Positions 1-10,062 of a DNA stretch of 64,000 bases are shown here, piece after piece. The stretch comes from Plantago ovata. Its lineage: Eukaryota; Streptophyta; Magnoliopsida; Lamiales; Plantaginaceae. Where the stretch lies: positions 27,129,313 through 27,193,312 of the forward strand of contig CM051457.1 of NCBI GenBank assembly GCA_028274465.1, in the 5' to 3' direction. Under the pieces are notes generated by a model. It ran no database searches, was not told the DNA's origin, and worked only from the letters and a program-made list of their open reading frames with translations. The stretch's first letter is position 1. Each line of letters starts with the position of its first letter. Made by a program: the position numbers and the translations under genes.

Positions 1-278
1 AATCCACACTGGATGGATTATACAACAAAACAAAACAAAAACACTAAAATGAACATTATTACAGTCAAGATTGAAGAAGAACCAAACCAATCACACTCAA
101 CAGTAGCGTGTGCTCACCACTAGCTACCTAGCAATAAAATTAAACGCCAAGTGAGATATAGTATAATAGTACAAATTAAACAACACTGAACACTTGACAG
201 CTTAGAGAGAGAAACTAACTGATCACAAAACAGAACAAAAGTCACCGATCAACCGATCGATCGATCATCGGAAATTAA

Positions 279-2698
279 ATGGCTAGAGGCGGATCATCAT
301 CATCGGAGTACAGTAGGTATTGCTACAGAGAAGTACTCCCTTTCACGGTCATCGTAATCATGGAGTGTACTAACGTTGGTCTCAACACTCTCTACAAGCT
401 CGCCACCAATCACGCCATGAGTCCTCACGTTTTCGTAGTTTACGCTTACGCTATCGCTGCCCTCTGCCTCCTCCCCTTCCCCTTCTTCTCCGTCAAGTAC
501 GCTTTAATTTCCTTTCTTACCAAAATTAAACTGCCGTATAAATGACTTAATTCCCGAGCTAATTTATTATTATTATTATTATTATCTTTTTTTGCAGGTC
601 AAGGGTGTTACCGCCGTTAAGCTACTCAATAATGCTCAAGATATTTTTCCTTGGAGTCGTCGGGTAACTGTTTTACTGTCATGTCTTATACACTTGATCA
701 GGGGCGGACATTTTTTGTCATGTCTCAAAAGTATATATGCTATAGGGGGTAATGTACAGTTAAAGGCATATTTGAAGGGCCATTTATGAAAATTTCGCTT
801 GATATTTGGTTTGTTTGTTGTTTTTCTTGAAGGTATGCGTCACAAATAATGGGGTACACTGGGATAAATTATGGATCCCCGACCCTTGCTTCTGCAATGA
901 GCAACTTGGCTCCAGCTTTCACATTTGTGCTTGCTGTCATTTTCAGGTTATTTTCATTCCACTTTCATTTCACTACTTTGCTCTATTTTAATTTGGGATA
1001 TTTATGTCTATACCCCCAGGAAATCTGTCTGGTTTGGTTATTTGTTTGATGACATATGAAATAAACTGAATTTATTATTTTTATAACATAAATTTTAACT
1101 AAATAAATTTGAATCGAACTGAACGGAATAAAAATCGCGAGTTCAGTACTTCAGTTAGGTGGGGCTCGCCTCCTATGTAGATAGAATTATAGTAATTTTG
1201 TACGTAGTCGATGTTTATTAATGCTGAAATGTCGACAATAACCCTTGGTGCGAGTTTAAATAGATTCGGAAAAACGTTGCAAGAATCAGAAGAGTGAAGT
1301 TGCCAATGAATCTTTCTCTAGGGGTTCATTATGTAATAGTCCATTACTTTTGCACCTTTCAATTATTCTGTTGTACTTGTACTACTAAATTGGTGAGTCA
1401 AAATCATGACTGGTAATATGTGTGTGGACGACTTTCTTGGATTTAATGGGCCAAATAAATGGAATCTTGATGTCAAATAATTGATGGTTTATGGAAAGTT
1501 TGTCAAGATATTATAGGTTGAAAAATTTAAGGATCTTGTATTACTAGTACTATATTGCATCCGTCCCAATAAAAATGTGACTGTTTTGACTTTTTTCTTT
1601 CTTGAAGTTGAATGTTAAATAAAACTTGAATCTAGAGTACAAACACGGAGCTTATATAATACCGTTGTTTCGTCTCTAGGATGGAAAAGGTTGCGTTATC
1701 GAGCACAAGCAGTCAGGCAAAGATTCTGGGCACCATAGTTTCTATATCCGGAGCACTCGTAGTGACATTTTACAAAGGTCCAAGCGTCAAGTCTAATGAT
1801 CACGCCTCTACCATTTCCCTTAACGGGCCTCTTCACTCGTCGTCCCAATCTAACTGGATGACTGGTAGTATGTTTCTTGCAGTCGAATATTCCCTTGTGC
1901 CTGTGTGGTACATCATTCAGGTGACATACTGTTAGATACTTGTATCTCTAAGCAGGTTAGAGCTTGTAGTTGAGATCTAACTGCCAGCTGATGAGTTGGT
2001 TCTCTGTATGTAGACGCATATAATGAAAGTTTACCCATCAGAGTTGACCATTGTGTTCTTTTACACGGCGACTGTGAGCATTCTTGCCGCCATAGTTGGT
2101 TGCTTCGCGGAGCCAGACTTAAGTAAATTCAGAATCAGGGCGGATGTTGCCCTGGCCTCTATACTGTGTTCAGTAAGTGGCGATAATGGTTCTCTTACTG
2201 TCCTTACAATACACTCTTTGTATTGTTACAAGTAGGCTGATAAATCGAATTCTTCTTAATTGATGTTATAGGGAGTTCTCGGCTGCTGCATCAACAACGC
2301 TATCCATACATGGGCATTGCACTTGAGAGGACCTGTTTACGTTGCCATGTTCAAGCCACTTTCGATTGCCATAGCTGCTGCAATGGGAGTTATCATCCTG
2401 GGTGATACCCTTTACCTCGGAAGGTACTTAATTGTCAATATATACGACACGGAATTGTGAGATAGCCACGCATTCGCAAAGTATATGAAAGCCTTATAAA
2501 TTAATCTCCATTTGAAGCATATAAACTCTGCTTGTTTGTTTACATTGCAGTATCATAGGAGCAACGATAATAGTTATTGGATTCTATACGGTGATGTGGG
2601 GCAAATCGAAGGAGGATTTCAGTGAAATTGACGAACCTAGTGACGTGGAGGCTGTGGCGCCAGAGAAGCATCCATTGCTGCAAAACAGGAACCAGTAA
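279..2698 (+). CDS. WAT1-related (UMAMIT / EamA-type) transporter, copy A
   Basis: Seven exons join into an uninterrupted 365-residue frame: 279-496, 598-663, 833-946, 1680-1920, 2014-2172, 2272-2423, 2551-2698. All junctions are GT-AG and keep phase. The product is a hydrophobic multi-spanning protein of the plant drug/metabolite transporter superfamily. The family normally has about 10 membrane helices in two EamA repeats and roughly 350-400 residues, which this matches. Visible family signatures are the start [35 protein letters not shown] in exon 3, and [16 protein letters not shown] in exon 6. The short charged C-terminal tail is acidic ([11 protein letters not shown]). Relatives include tonoplast auxin carrier WAT1 and amino-acid exporters; the substrate here cannot be told from sequence. 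A tandem paralogue lies at 4964-6678 with identical exon phases, and a relic lies at 22650-23070. Confidence 0.93.
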
Positions 2699-3198
2699 AG
2701 GCAAGAAAAGTAGTCTGCTAAAATCTGGAGAAGAAAAGAACTGTGTATAGATAACTGTTATGTACAAAATGGAAGAAGAGCATGTTAGCTATGAATGTAT
2801 GGATAAAAATGTCCGCGTTGATAAAGAATTTGTTGACGAAAAATATTGTTGCTACATACCTGTCGAGCGTTAGGTCAACTTAGACTGGCCTAACCGTAGA
2901 AAACCCCATGTTACGACGATGTTAAAAAAATGTCTAAAGTTTATCTCTCTGAATTTTGAAGTCATACATAAAGGTTAGGAAGATGTAAGCATCAACAAGC
3001 ATGGAATTTTGTTGCCATATACTGTGTTTTCATGCACAGGAGACAAAATAGAGCCATCAGTAAAGCAAAAACATTACTAGTTCTAATCATCAAGATTCCA
3101 GAAGTTAGAAACAAATTAGACATTGATTAGCACTTTGTCTCAGAGCTAAATGGTAAGCATTTGATGCCTTAAGCAGGAGGATTTGATCTCTTTAACAC

Positions 3199-4371
3199 AT
3201 GAAAATGGAAAGAATCAAGAAACTAACAGCACAAAGCAGAGAACAGGTTCAGTTTCATATGTCCAGGAAACAAAGATTTCTGAACTTGGCAAGCACTACT
3301 TTAGTTATACGGCATGTCTCGTTGTTGGTTTCGGTTTTTTGCCACTTTTATCCTAGACTCATGGTCGGTTACATGTCGAACAATCAAGAACAGAATTTGA
3401 GTAGCTCAATAGTTCAGCCGAAAAATGGTGAGTGAAAATTCAAAAGCATCAATTCATACATAGATTTTGCAGCAAAACTGTGCAAGAACAATCTGTTTTC
3501 TATGTTCAGGTAGCGAAAAGTGTGATTTATTCAAAGGGAAATGGATACCAGATGCTAGAGGTCATTTGTATATGAACTATAGCTGTCCGACTATGCAAGC
3601 GTACAACAACTGTTTCCTGCATGGAAGAAAGGACACGGATTATCTTCATTGGAGATGGAAACCGGATCAATGTGAACTCCCTCGTTTCGATCCTGAAGAA
3701 TTTCTTACTATTCTGACAGGAAAGACAATGGCATTCATTGATGACTCGGTTGCACGAAATAAAATGGAATCACTTCTTTGTCTTCTGTCAACGGTTAGAC
3801 TTAATGACTGTTCGTAACAACTTCTTTAAAACTGATGCATGGTCTTATTTGCGGCTACCAGATACTGAAAATAAGCGTTTGCAAAAACAGATTCTGCTAT
3901 TATACAGTTCATATATTGAATCTTGAACATCTTATCAAGCAAGTTCATTGTTCCATGGAAATCTTATAGGCGGAAACTCCAACAGAAGCATACAAGGATG
4001 CAGAAGATCGATTTGCAACATGGGAATTACCGAAGCACAACTTCACATTAAAGGTCTTCTGGAGTCCGTTTCTAGTCACCTCGATTTAGCAAACATTCAA
4101 TGGCTCCAAAGCTGATATCTACGATTTACATCTTGACAAGATCGACACCACTTGGTTTAAAAAACTGCCTTCTATAGACTACGCCATTATCTCTGCTGGA
4201 CACTGGTTCAACAAACCAAGTTACCTATACGAAGGCGGAAATGTCCTTGCTTGCACTTACTGCAGTTCACCTAATGTGACAAGCTTCGGTCCAGGACCAG
4301 CCATTAGAAAAGGACTCCGAGCCACGTTTGATACTTGGAACGAAATTTTGGTTGAGGTTCTTCGAAGTTAA
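3199..4371 (+). pseudogene. TBL: Trichome birefringence-like (TBL) acetyltransferase pseudogene
   Basis: The three-exon TBL layout is present: 3199-3427, 3510-3793 (284 nt, as in every copy here) and 3970-4371. Exon 1 encodes a basic N-terminus with a hydrophobic anchor, and exon 2 the Cys-rich TBL domain (CDLFKGKWIPDARG). Three defects mark it as dead. The GDS catalytic motif reads FIDDSVARN (Gly to Asp). An in-frame TAG lies at 4087-4089. A deletion near 4328 joins the middle of exon 3 directly to the terminal DTWNE segment, removing roughly 120 codons including the DxxH motif. The remaining sequence still aligns closely with the copy at 25001-27007, so inactivation looks fairly recent. It sits between the two WAT1-type genes, far from the main TBL array. 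Confidence 0.9.
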
Positions 4372-4963
4372 AAGACAGATATATTCTTTGATGAATGGAA
4401 TCATGAACTTTTCTATAAGTTGAGAATGTGTAGCAAATTAGTGTACATAAAAATCAGTTAATTTTAAGAAGTGTGTTATATATTGTGTTATATCTATTGC
4501 AGTTTTCTGGAATTTTCTGCACCAAGTTTGTGAATTGGCTAGTTAGTATGTTACTTTTTTTAATATTCGTATCTCTGTCGTATTTGATACGTATGGTCGT
4601 ATCCGTGAACCTAAATTTAAACTTATGGGACTCTCCAGTCAGTTGACGAAAGAAATCCAATTGAAAAATTAAATTAGGCCATTGACAGAGTCGTGGAACT
4701 GAATGAACACCGAACAACCCGTTAAAGTACAGTTGAAAGCTAGAAAAGAAAAGAAAAGAAAGAATAGTTTGGATTCAAAAAGTCAAAAACGTCCAGCTCG
4801 GTTCGAACAGACAATAGATTAAAATATCTGCATCACACACCTAACTTAACTAAACAGAAAGGACTAAAATGTAGAAAACCAATCAAATCCATCCAACACT
4901 ACAAATAATAAAACAGAAAAGAACAAAAACTCCACCCACAAATATATTCAACTAAAATCATCT

Positions 4964-6678
4964 ATGGCCAGAATTAGTCCCGGAGGCCGCACTTGCCACC
5001 GTGAACTGCTACCTTTTGCGGCACTTGTCGCCATGGAATGTAGCCGAGTCGGCTTAAACACTCTCTTCAAGCTCGCCACACGCGCCGGCCTCAGCAGCCA
5101 CGTCTACATCGTCTACTCTTACGCCTTCGCCGCTCTCTGCCTCCTCCCTTTCCCATTCTTCTCCGTCAAGTACGCTCTCTTCTCCGACTTTAATTCAGTC
5201 ATTGTTAAATGTTTAAAGTGTCACTTTTAGTATCTTTTGTGACAGATCACGATCATTACCGCCGTTAAATTCTTCCATATTGTTCAAGATTTTCGTTCTT
5301 GGAGTAGTCGGGTGAGTAATTGAGTGATAAACTGCTGTTTTCTTTTGATAATTACAAAACGTCATAATTTGTTTTATTGGGTGAAACTGCAGATTGTGTA
5401 AGTTTTGATTTCTCTGTTTAATTAGGTATGCGCCGCAAATAATGGGGTATACCGGTATAAACTATGCTTCTCCAACACTTGCTTCCGCCATGAGTAACCT
5501 TACGCCAGCATTTACTTTCGCCCTTGCTGTCATTTTCAGGTTTTCGTCGCAATAGCTCATTATTAGGCTTTTTATTGATAATACAGTACTCTACTCTATT
5601 ATAGTGACATTTTAACATCATTTTCTGCCCGCATTTGATCTTTTCCCTACAAAGTTGCACATTTTAGTAAAACTGTCATTTGGTTTGATGGGTTCGTCTA
5701 GGATGGAAAAGGTAGCGTTATCAAGTACTAGCACTCGCGCCAAGATTATAGGAACCACAGTCTCAATATCCGGAGCGTTTATAGTAGCATTTTACAAAGG
5801 TCCTGGCGTCAAGTCCACTAGTGCTCCCCTGCATTCATCTCAGTCGAATTGGATAATCGGGAGTTTGTTTCTCACTTTCGAATACATACTAGTTCCCTTG
5901 TGGTACATTATTCAGGTTACACATGGACCTGATAATTAAGTTGCATAATTCCGTGGGTGTTGGAACACTTAAATACCTAATCTGATAAGACTGTTTTGAT
6001 ACGAATGCAGACACATATCATGAAAGTATACCCAGCAGAACTGACGATAGTCTTCTTCTATACGTTGACTGTGAGCCTACTAGCTGCTGCTGTTGGATTC
6101 TTCGCGGAGCCTGACTCCAGTAAATGGAGAATTAAGCCGGACATTGCTTTAGCTTCTATATTATGTTGTGTAAGTGGTGAGAGTTATTCTCTTCTTTCAA
6201 AGCTTACAATTGTGTTTATTACTTGTCAAATGAAACTGGATATGTATCTATGAATAGGGATTCTTCGGATGCTGCATACAAAATGCAGTTGATACATGGG
6301 CATTGCACTTGAGAGGACCTGTTTATGTTGCAATGTTCAAGCCACTGTCAATTGTAATAGCCGCTGTCATGGGAGTTCTGTTCTTGGGCGATAAACTCTA
6401 CCTCGGAAGGTAGTCTAGCTTTTCAATCCAACACTGTCCATCGAAAAAGAGATTAGGTACCACCTTTAATAAATCTGGCCTAATTCATATATAACCTATT
6501 TTGCAGTATCATCGGAGCAACGATTATTGTCATTGGGTTCTATGCGGTAATGTGGGGCAAAGCAAAGGAGGATTCAGCTGAACTTGATGAAGACAGTACT
6601 ACTGGATTGGAAACATCTACGTCGAACAAGTATCCGTTGTTGCAAAGTTACAGGATACAAGCCACGCAAACAAACTGA
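4964..6678 (+). CDS. WAT1-related (UMAMIT / EamA-type) transporter, copy B
   Basis: Seven exons give an open 360-residue frame: 4964-5169, 5246-5311, 5426-5539, 5702-5915, 6011-6169, 6258-6409, 6507-6678. Exons 2, 3, 5 and 6 have exactly the same lengths as in copy A (66, 114, 159 and 152 nt), so this is a tandem duplicate. Introns are shorter than in copy A, especially intron 3. The predicted product is a polytopic membrane transporter with two EamA-like halves. The same landmarks are visible: [17 protein letters not shown] at the N-terminus, [18 protein letters not shown], and [16 protein letters not shown]. The cytosolic tail is longer than in copy A (ends RIQATQTN). Substrate and membrane (plasma membrane or tonoplast) are not determinable from sequence. 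Confidence 0.93.
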
Positions 6679-6829
6679 TGGAATTGGGTAGGAAAATAAT
6701 AATACTGTATTATGTAACTTCATATGAATTGTCAAATACTTTACTTAAAAGAAGAAAAGAAGAAAAAAAAAAAAACAGAATTGTCAAACACTAAAGCATT
6801 TAATTGTAATTGGGTAAAATATGAAATAG

Positions 6830-7690
6830 TTAAAGAGCCTTCAATATGTCTTCAGCACCGGAGACGGTGAATTCCCCACCAGACTCGACATTGGCCACTT
6901 TGACCTTGAGGTCCTCAACCAACAAGGCGAATCTCCTGGATTGAACGCCAAGTCCTTTATCACCAAGGTCAAGCTCAAGACCAAGTGCATGAGTGTAAGT
7001 TGCAGAGCCATCAGCAAGGAACTTGACATGCTTGTTATCGGGGTATGTTTTAGCCCATGCCTTCATCACGAATGGATCATTCACTGCAATTATTCGACAA
7101 GAATCAGATATATAGTACGCAGTTCAATCAAAGAATGCTTTACAATGCGACATATATCTTCATCTAATTAATCTATGCAGTTTTTGCAAGGAGTTAAACA
7201 AATTCTAGACAAAGTCAGACCATATCTGTTAATGGGGCATGTATACAGAAATAAGAGCCATCAACTTGTTTGAGTAGCTAGAGAGTAACAGAGAGAACAA
7301 TTAATTAATTAATATTTGAGATAGATATAGTATATAGTTACCACTGATGCAAACAATTTCATCAACACCCTTGGACTTGAGCTCATCGGCCTTCTCAATA
7401 AACCCAGGCACGTGCTGCATGCTGCATAGAAATCAATCAATCAATCAATCAGTCGCAAAATTCACATCAAACGAACGAACGAATAAAATGCATAGAAAAT
7501 TAGAAAACAACAAACTCATGATACTCTATATATACCTGCAAATAGGAGTGAAGCAACCGGGGACGGCGAAGAGGATGACCTTCTTTCCGGCTGTGAGAGA
7601 GTGAATAGAGACAGTCTGGAGCTGATCCTCAGCATCAAAGTATGAGAGGTTTCCATCGGGGATGACGTCGCCAACTGCGACAGGAGCCAT
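6830..7690 (-). CDS. PRXIIB: Type II peroxiredoxin (PrxIIB-like, cytosolic)
   Basis: Three exons on the minus strand (7690-7536, 7421-7342, 7083-6830) give exactly 162 residues, the usual length of cytosolic plant PrxII. The protein starts [13 protein letters not shown] and has no transit peptide, which argues for the cytosol rather than plastid PrxIIE or mitochondrial PrxIIF. It ends [10 protein letters not shown], like Arabidopsis PRXIIB. The family reduces H2O2 and alkyl hydroperoxides using thioredoxin or glutaredoxin. The peroxidatic Cys is residue 51 at the end of exon 1. The resolving Cys is the one in DEIVCIS. The active-site loop reads PGCFTPIC, whereas the family normally has PGAFTPTC; see findings. 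A TATA-like box lies about 120 nt upstream. Intron 1 carries an AATC microsatellite near 7433-7452. Confidence 0.95.
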
Positions 7691-7809
7691 TGCTTTGCTT
7701 AGGGTAGTGGTGGTAGTTAGAAAGAAGAAGAAGAAGATTTGTATGCTGGTGAGAGGCGTGGAGGGTATGGACTATGGAATGGAAGAGACCTGTCTCTGTA
7801 CGTGTGAGG

Positions 7810-7817
7810 TATTTATA
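7810..7817 (-). promoter_or_regulatory. TATA box of the peroxiredoxin gene
   Basis: The plus strand reads TATTTATA, so the coding strand has TATAAATA about 120 nt before the peroxiredoxin ATG. A transcript starting about 30 nt downstream would have a leader of roughly 90 nt that includes the purine-rich AAG-repeat tract at 7722-7738. This is inferred from position and consensus only. Confidence 0.55.
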
Positions 7818-7962
7818 GAAAAGTATGTAGGTGACCTGGTGGTACCATTCTACTACTGTACGTACTGAGTTAATTAAAGTACGAGTATATATTTATTAGT
7901 GTTGTAAGTAGTTTTTGGTTTATAAGCCATTCACAACTCAGTTCCTATTAGACCGATTAGCT

Positions 7963-8121
7963 TTTTTTTTTTTTTTAATAATCGAACCATTACAATTTCA
8001 CAAGTAATATTACAAAGCTAGTAATAAACTATAAATAATCCCGTACTTGGCGAGAATTGAACCTATGACCTCTAGTGTCATGACACCTCAGTCTAACCAA
8101 TTGAGCTAGACCTCATTGGTA
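7963..8121 (-). mobile_element. tRNA-derived SINE with target-site duplication
   Basis: Read on the minus strand, the element begins with a tRNA-like head. It has an A-box-like TAGCTCAATTGG and, about 35 nt later, a B-box-like GGTTCAATTCT. A tRNA-unrelated body follows and ends in an A tract (T tract on the plus strand, 7963-7976). It is bracketed by an 11-bp direct repeat, accgattagct, at 7952-7962 and 8122-8132, the expected target-site duplication. Size (159 bp), internal pol III promoter and A tail together define a SINE. A shorter member of the same family lies at 33775-33831. Confidence 0.85.
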
Positions 8122-8477
8122 ACCGATTAGCTGCATTCTACGTACAGAGTGAGTTATTATATTAATTAATAATTAGTAGTGTTCATCACTAATTCACAAC
8201 TCAATTCCTATTACATCAGTAGAACTCGTGTAGCGTGTGTAGCGTCCTAATATAATGTTATTAAGTGTCTGTTTAATTTTAATCGGTTTGTTTGATTACA
8301 CTCCTGAAAAACAATGAATTAAATCTTACTCACTTTACCCCTCTATTTTTATTTTTGGTCGACTTTGATTACAAGTTCATCCTAAATCACACTAAATTTG
8401 TCTTAAATATTAAATATTATGAAGAAAAATACCAAATCCCTTTGTCTTTTAAAATTTTCTACCTGCACTCTATTAAT

Positions 8478-8584
8478 AAGAATATATTAACAAACCATGA
8501 TGTATAAACTTTAGGCAATCTTTCTATGTATAAGAATAAGAATATATTAACAAACCATGATGTATAAATTTTAGGCAATCTAAC
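8478..8584. repeat. Two-copy tandem repeat, 60-bp period
   Basis: A segment beginning aagaatatattaacaaacc at 8478 recurs at 8538 with nearly identical sequence (one substitution noticed, actttag versus attttag). No coding content is evident. Confidence 0.8.
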
Positions 8585-9793
8585 CGTAACAGTTGGTGTA
8601 TTCATTCAGAATTCATTAGCCATTGATATACACCATCAAACAACAATTAGTTTGTTTCTATATTACTTGTTCCCAATGGTTCTTTTATAAATTTATACAG
8701 GGCCTTGTACCCTCGTTGACTCATCCAACACGACCACCCCAACTAACAATTATCAACTTCCGATAATCATTTTCTCATATTTCAATTTGAAATATAATTA
8801 AACCAACGTCATATTGTCAGGTGTGTTGCTACGCGTGTGAAACATTTTCTAGAATTATTGTGTTGGTGTCTCTAGTGTTGTATTGACGTTTTCTAACAGC
8901 ACTGAAATCAAGAATACACATACCTAGAAAACTATTCCCAGGGTCACACAGTTAAAAATATGTTTGGGAATCAAAATAGAAAGCTCAAGACAACACAACA
9001 ACAACAACAATAAAATCGGTTTTTAAAACAAGTGATCTCAAGTATAGAAAAAATGATTAAAATATGGTGAGTGATCTACCTCATACTATTTGTAGTATCA
9101 GCACCATGTGGAGTCATGCAGCAGATGCAAAGCCATGCACATTTGGCAGAAAACCATCAGCTTAATATGGCATAATATTTGAACCAATTTTGTCAAGAGG
9201 TGAACGAGATTTGTTTCCCTCGCTACATATAAGCAAGTTGCTCTGTTCTGTTCACTACCAGATCACTCCATTTAGATGTGTTCCAATTTGAAACACATCT
9301 AAAACATTGAGACCACTCCATCAGATCAATGGTTGAGCTGAAATCATGAACCTATTTATTGTTCAACAAAAGCAGCTGCTCTGTTCTGTTCACTACCAGA
9401 CTCTTACACAGTAAGAAGAATTAGGAAATATTACCAGTAACCTAACACATGTGAACATGCTAGTAATACATAGACGGGGATGTCGAATATCTACATAAAA
9501 CAGACCTGCTGGCTTATGTATAGACCGTAGGCCTTAACCACTATGCTACAACCATCTTAATGGCAGGTGGCATCAATTAATATAGTACAAGTGTAGGAGA
9601 AACAAGGAGAATATTGTGAAGCAGGGATTAAGTAATAAATCACAAATTAAAATTCTAAAATATCAAAAAGGGCCCGAGTTTCTTGTTAGGACATCAAATG
9701 CAAACAAAGAAACCAATCTGGAAAATGAATGAAGTGCTGCAACATGAATATGAATGACATTGTACAGAGAAGAAATGGTATATATGAACACGA
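8585..9793. other. Intergenic, no gene seen; one 24-nt direct repeat pair
   Basis: No supported coding frame was found. A 24-nt sequence starting tgctctgttctgttcactac occurs at 9239-9262 and again at 9377-9400. The roughly 114 bp between them contain a small hairpin (gatgtgttcc...gaaacacatc). This may be a small insertion or a slippage duplication, and its family is not recognised. Confidence 0.6.
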
Positions 9794-9941
9794 CGCTGTC
9801 GTCATCTTGTGCCGTAAGGTGCTGGGTTAAGTCCCGCAATGAGCACAACCCTCGTGTTTAATTGCCATCGTTTAGTTTGGAACCCTGAACAGACTGTAGT
9901 GATAAGCCGGAGGAAGGTGAGGATGACGTCAAGTCATCATA
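9794..9941 (+). other. Nuclear insertion of plastid 16S rRNA fragment (NUPT)
   Basis: About 148 bp match the 3' part of plastid 16S rRNA. Landmarks are gtgccgtaaggtg, gggttaagtcccgcaa, gagttt-like ggaaccctgaacagactg, and gataagccggaggaaggtga followed by ggatgacgtcaagtcatcat. Scattered substitutions are seen (for example gcaatgagcac for gcaacgagcgc), so it is an old nuclear copy and not functional rRNA. The plant mitochondrial 18S gene differs through the cctcgtgttta...ccatcg stretch, which points to a plastid source. It abuts the truncated 3' end of the LINE that follows. Confidence 0.88.
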
Positions 9942-10062
9942 CCCTCCTCCACGTTCTTCCAGAAAGAACCAACTATGTTGGGGTTTAGCTACCGCTTGAG
10001 TTATATTGGAGTTAGAAAAATATTTACCCTGATAGACTGCGAACCATAAGGAATTTTGCTTG

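Noticed and set aside
8041..8112. A functional tRNA gene on the minus strand
   Set aside because: A- and B-box-like motifs exist but no cloverleaf could be drawn with a proper acceptor stem, and the A tail plus target duplication show a SINE.
9794..9941. A genuine rRNA gene
   Set aside because: Only about a tenth of 16S rRNA is present, with substitutions in conserved positions, and it is surrounded by nuclear transposon DNA.
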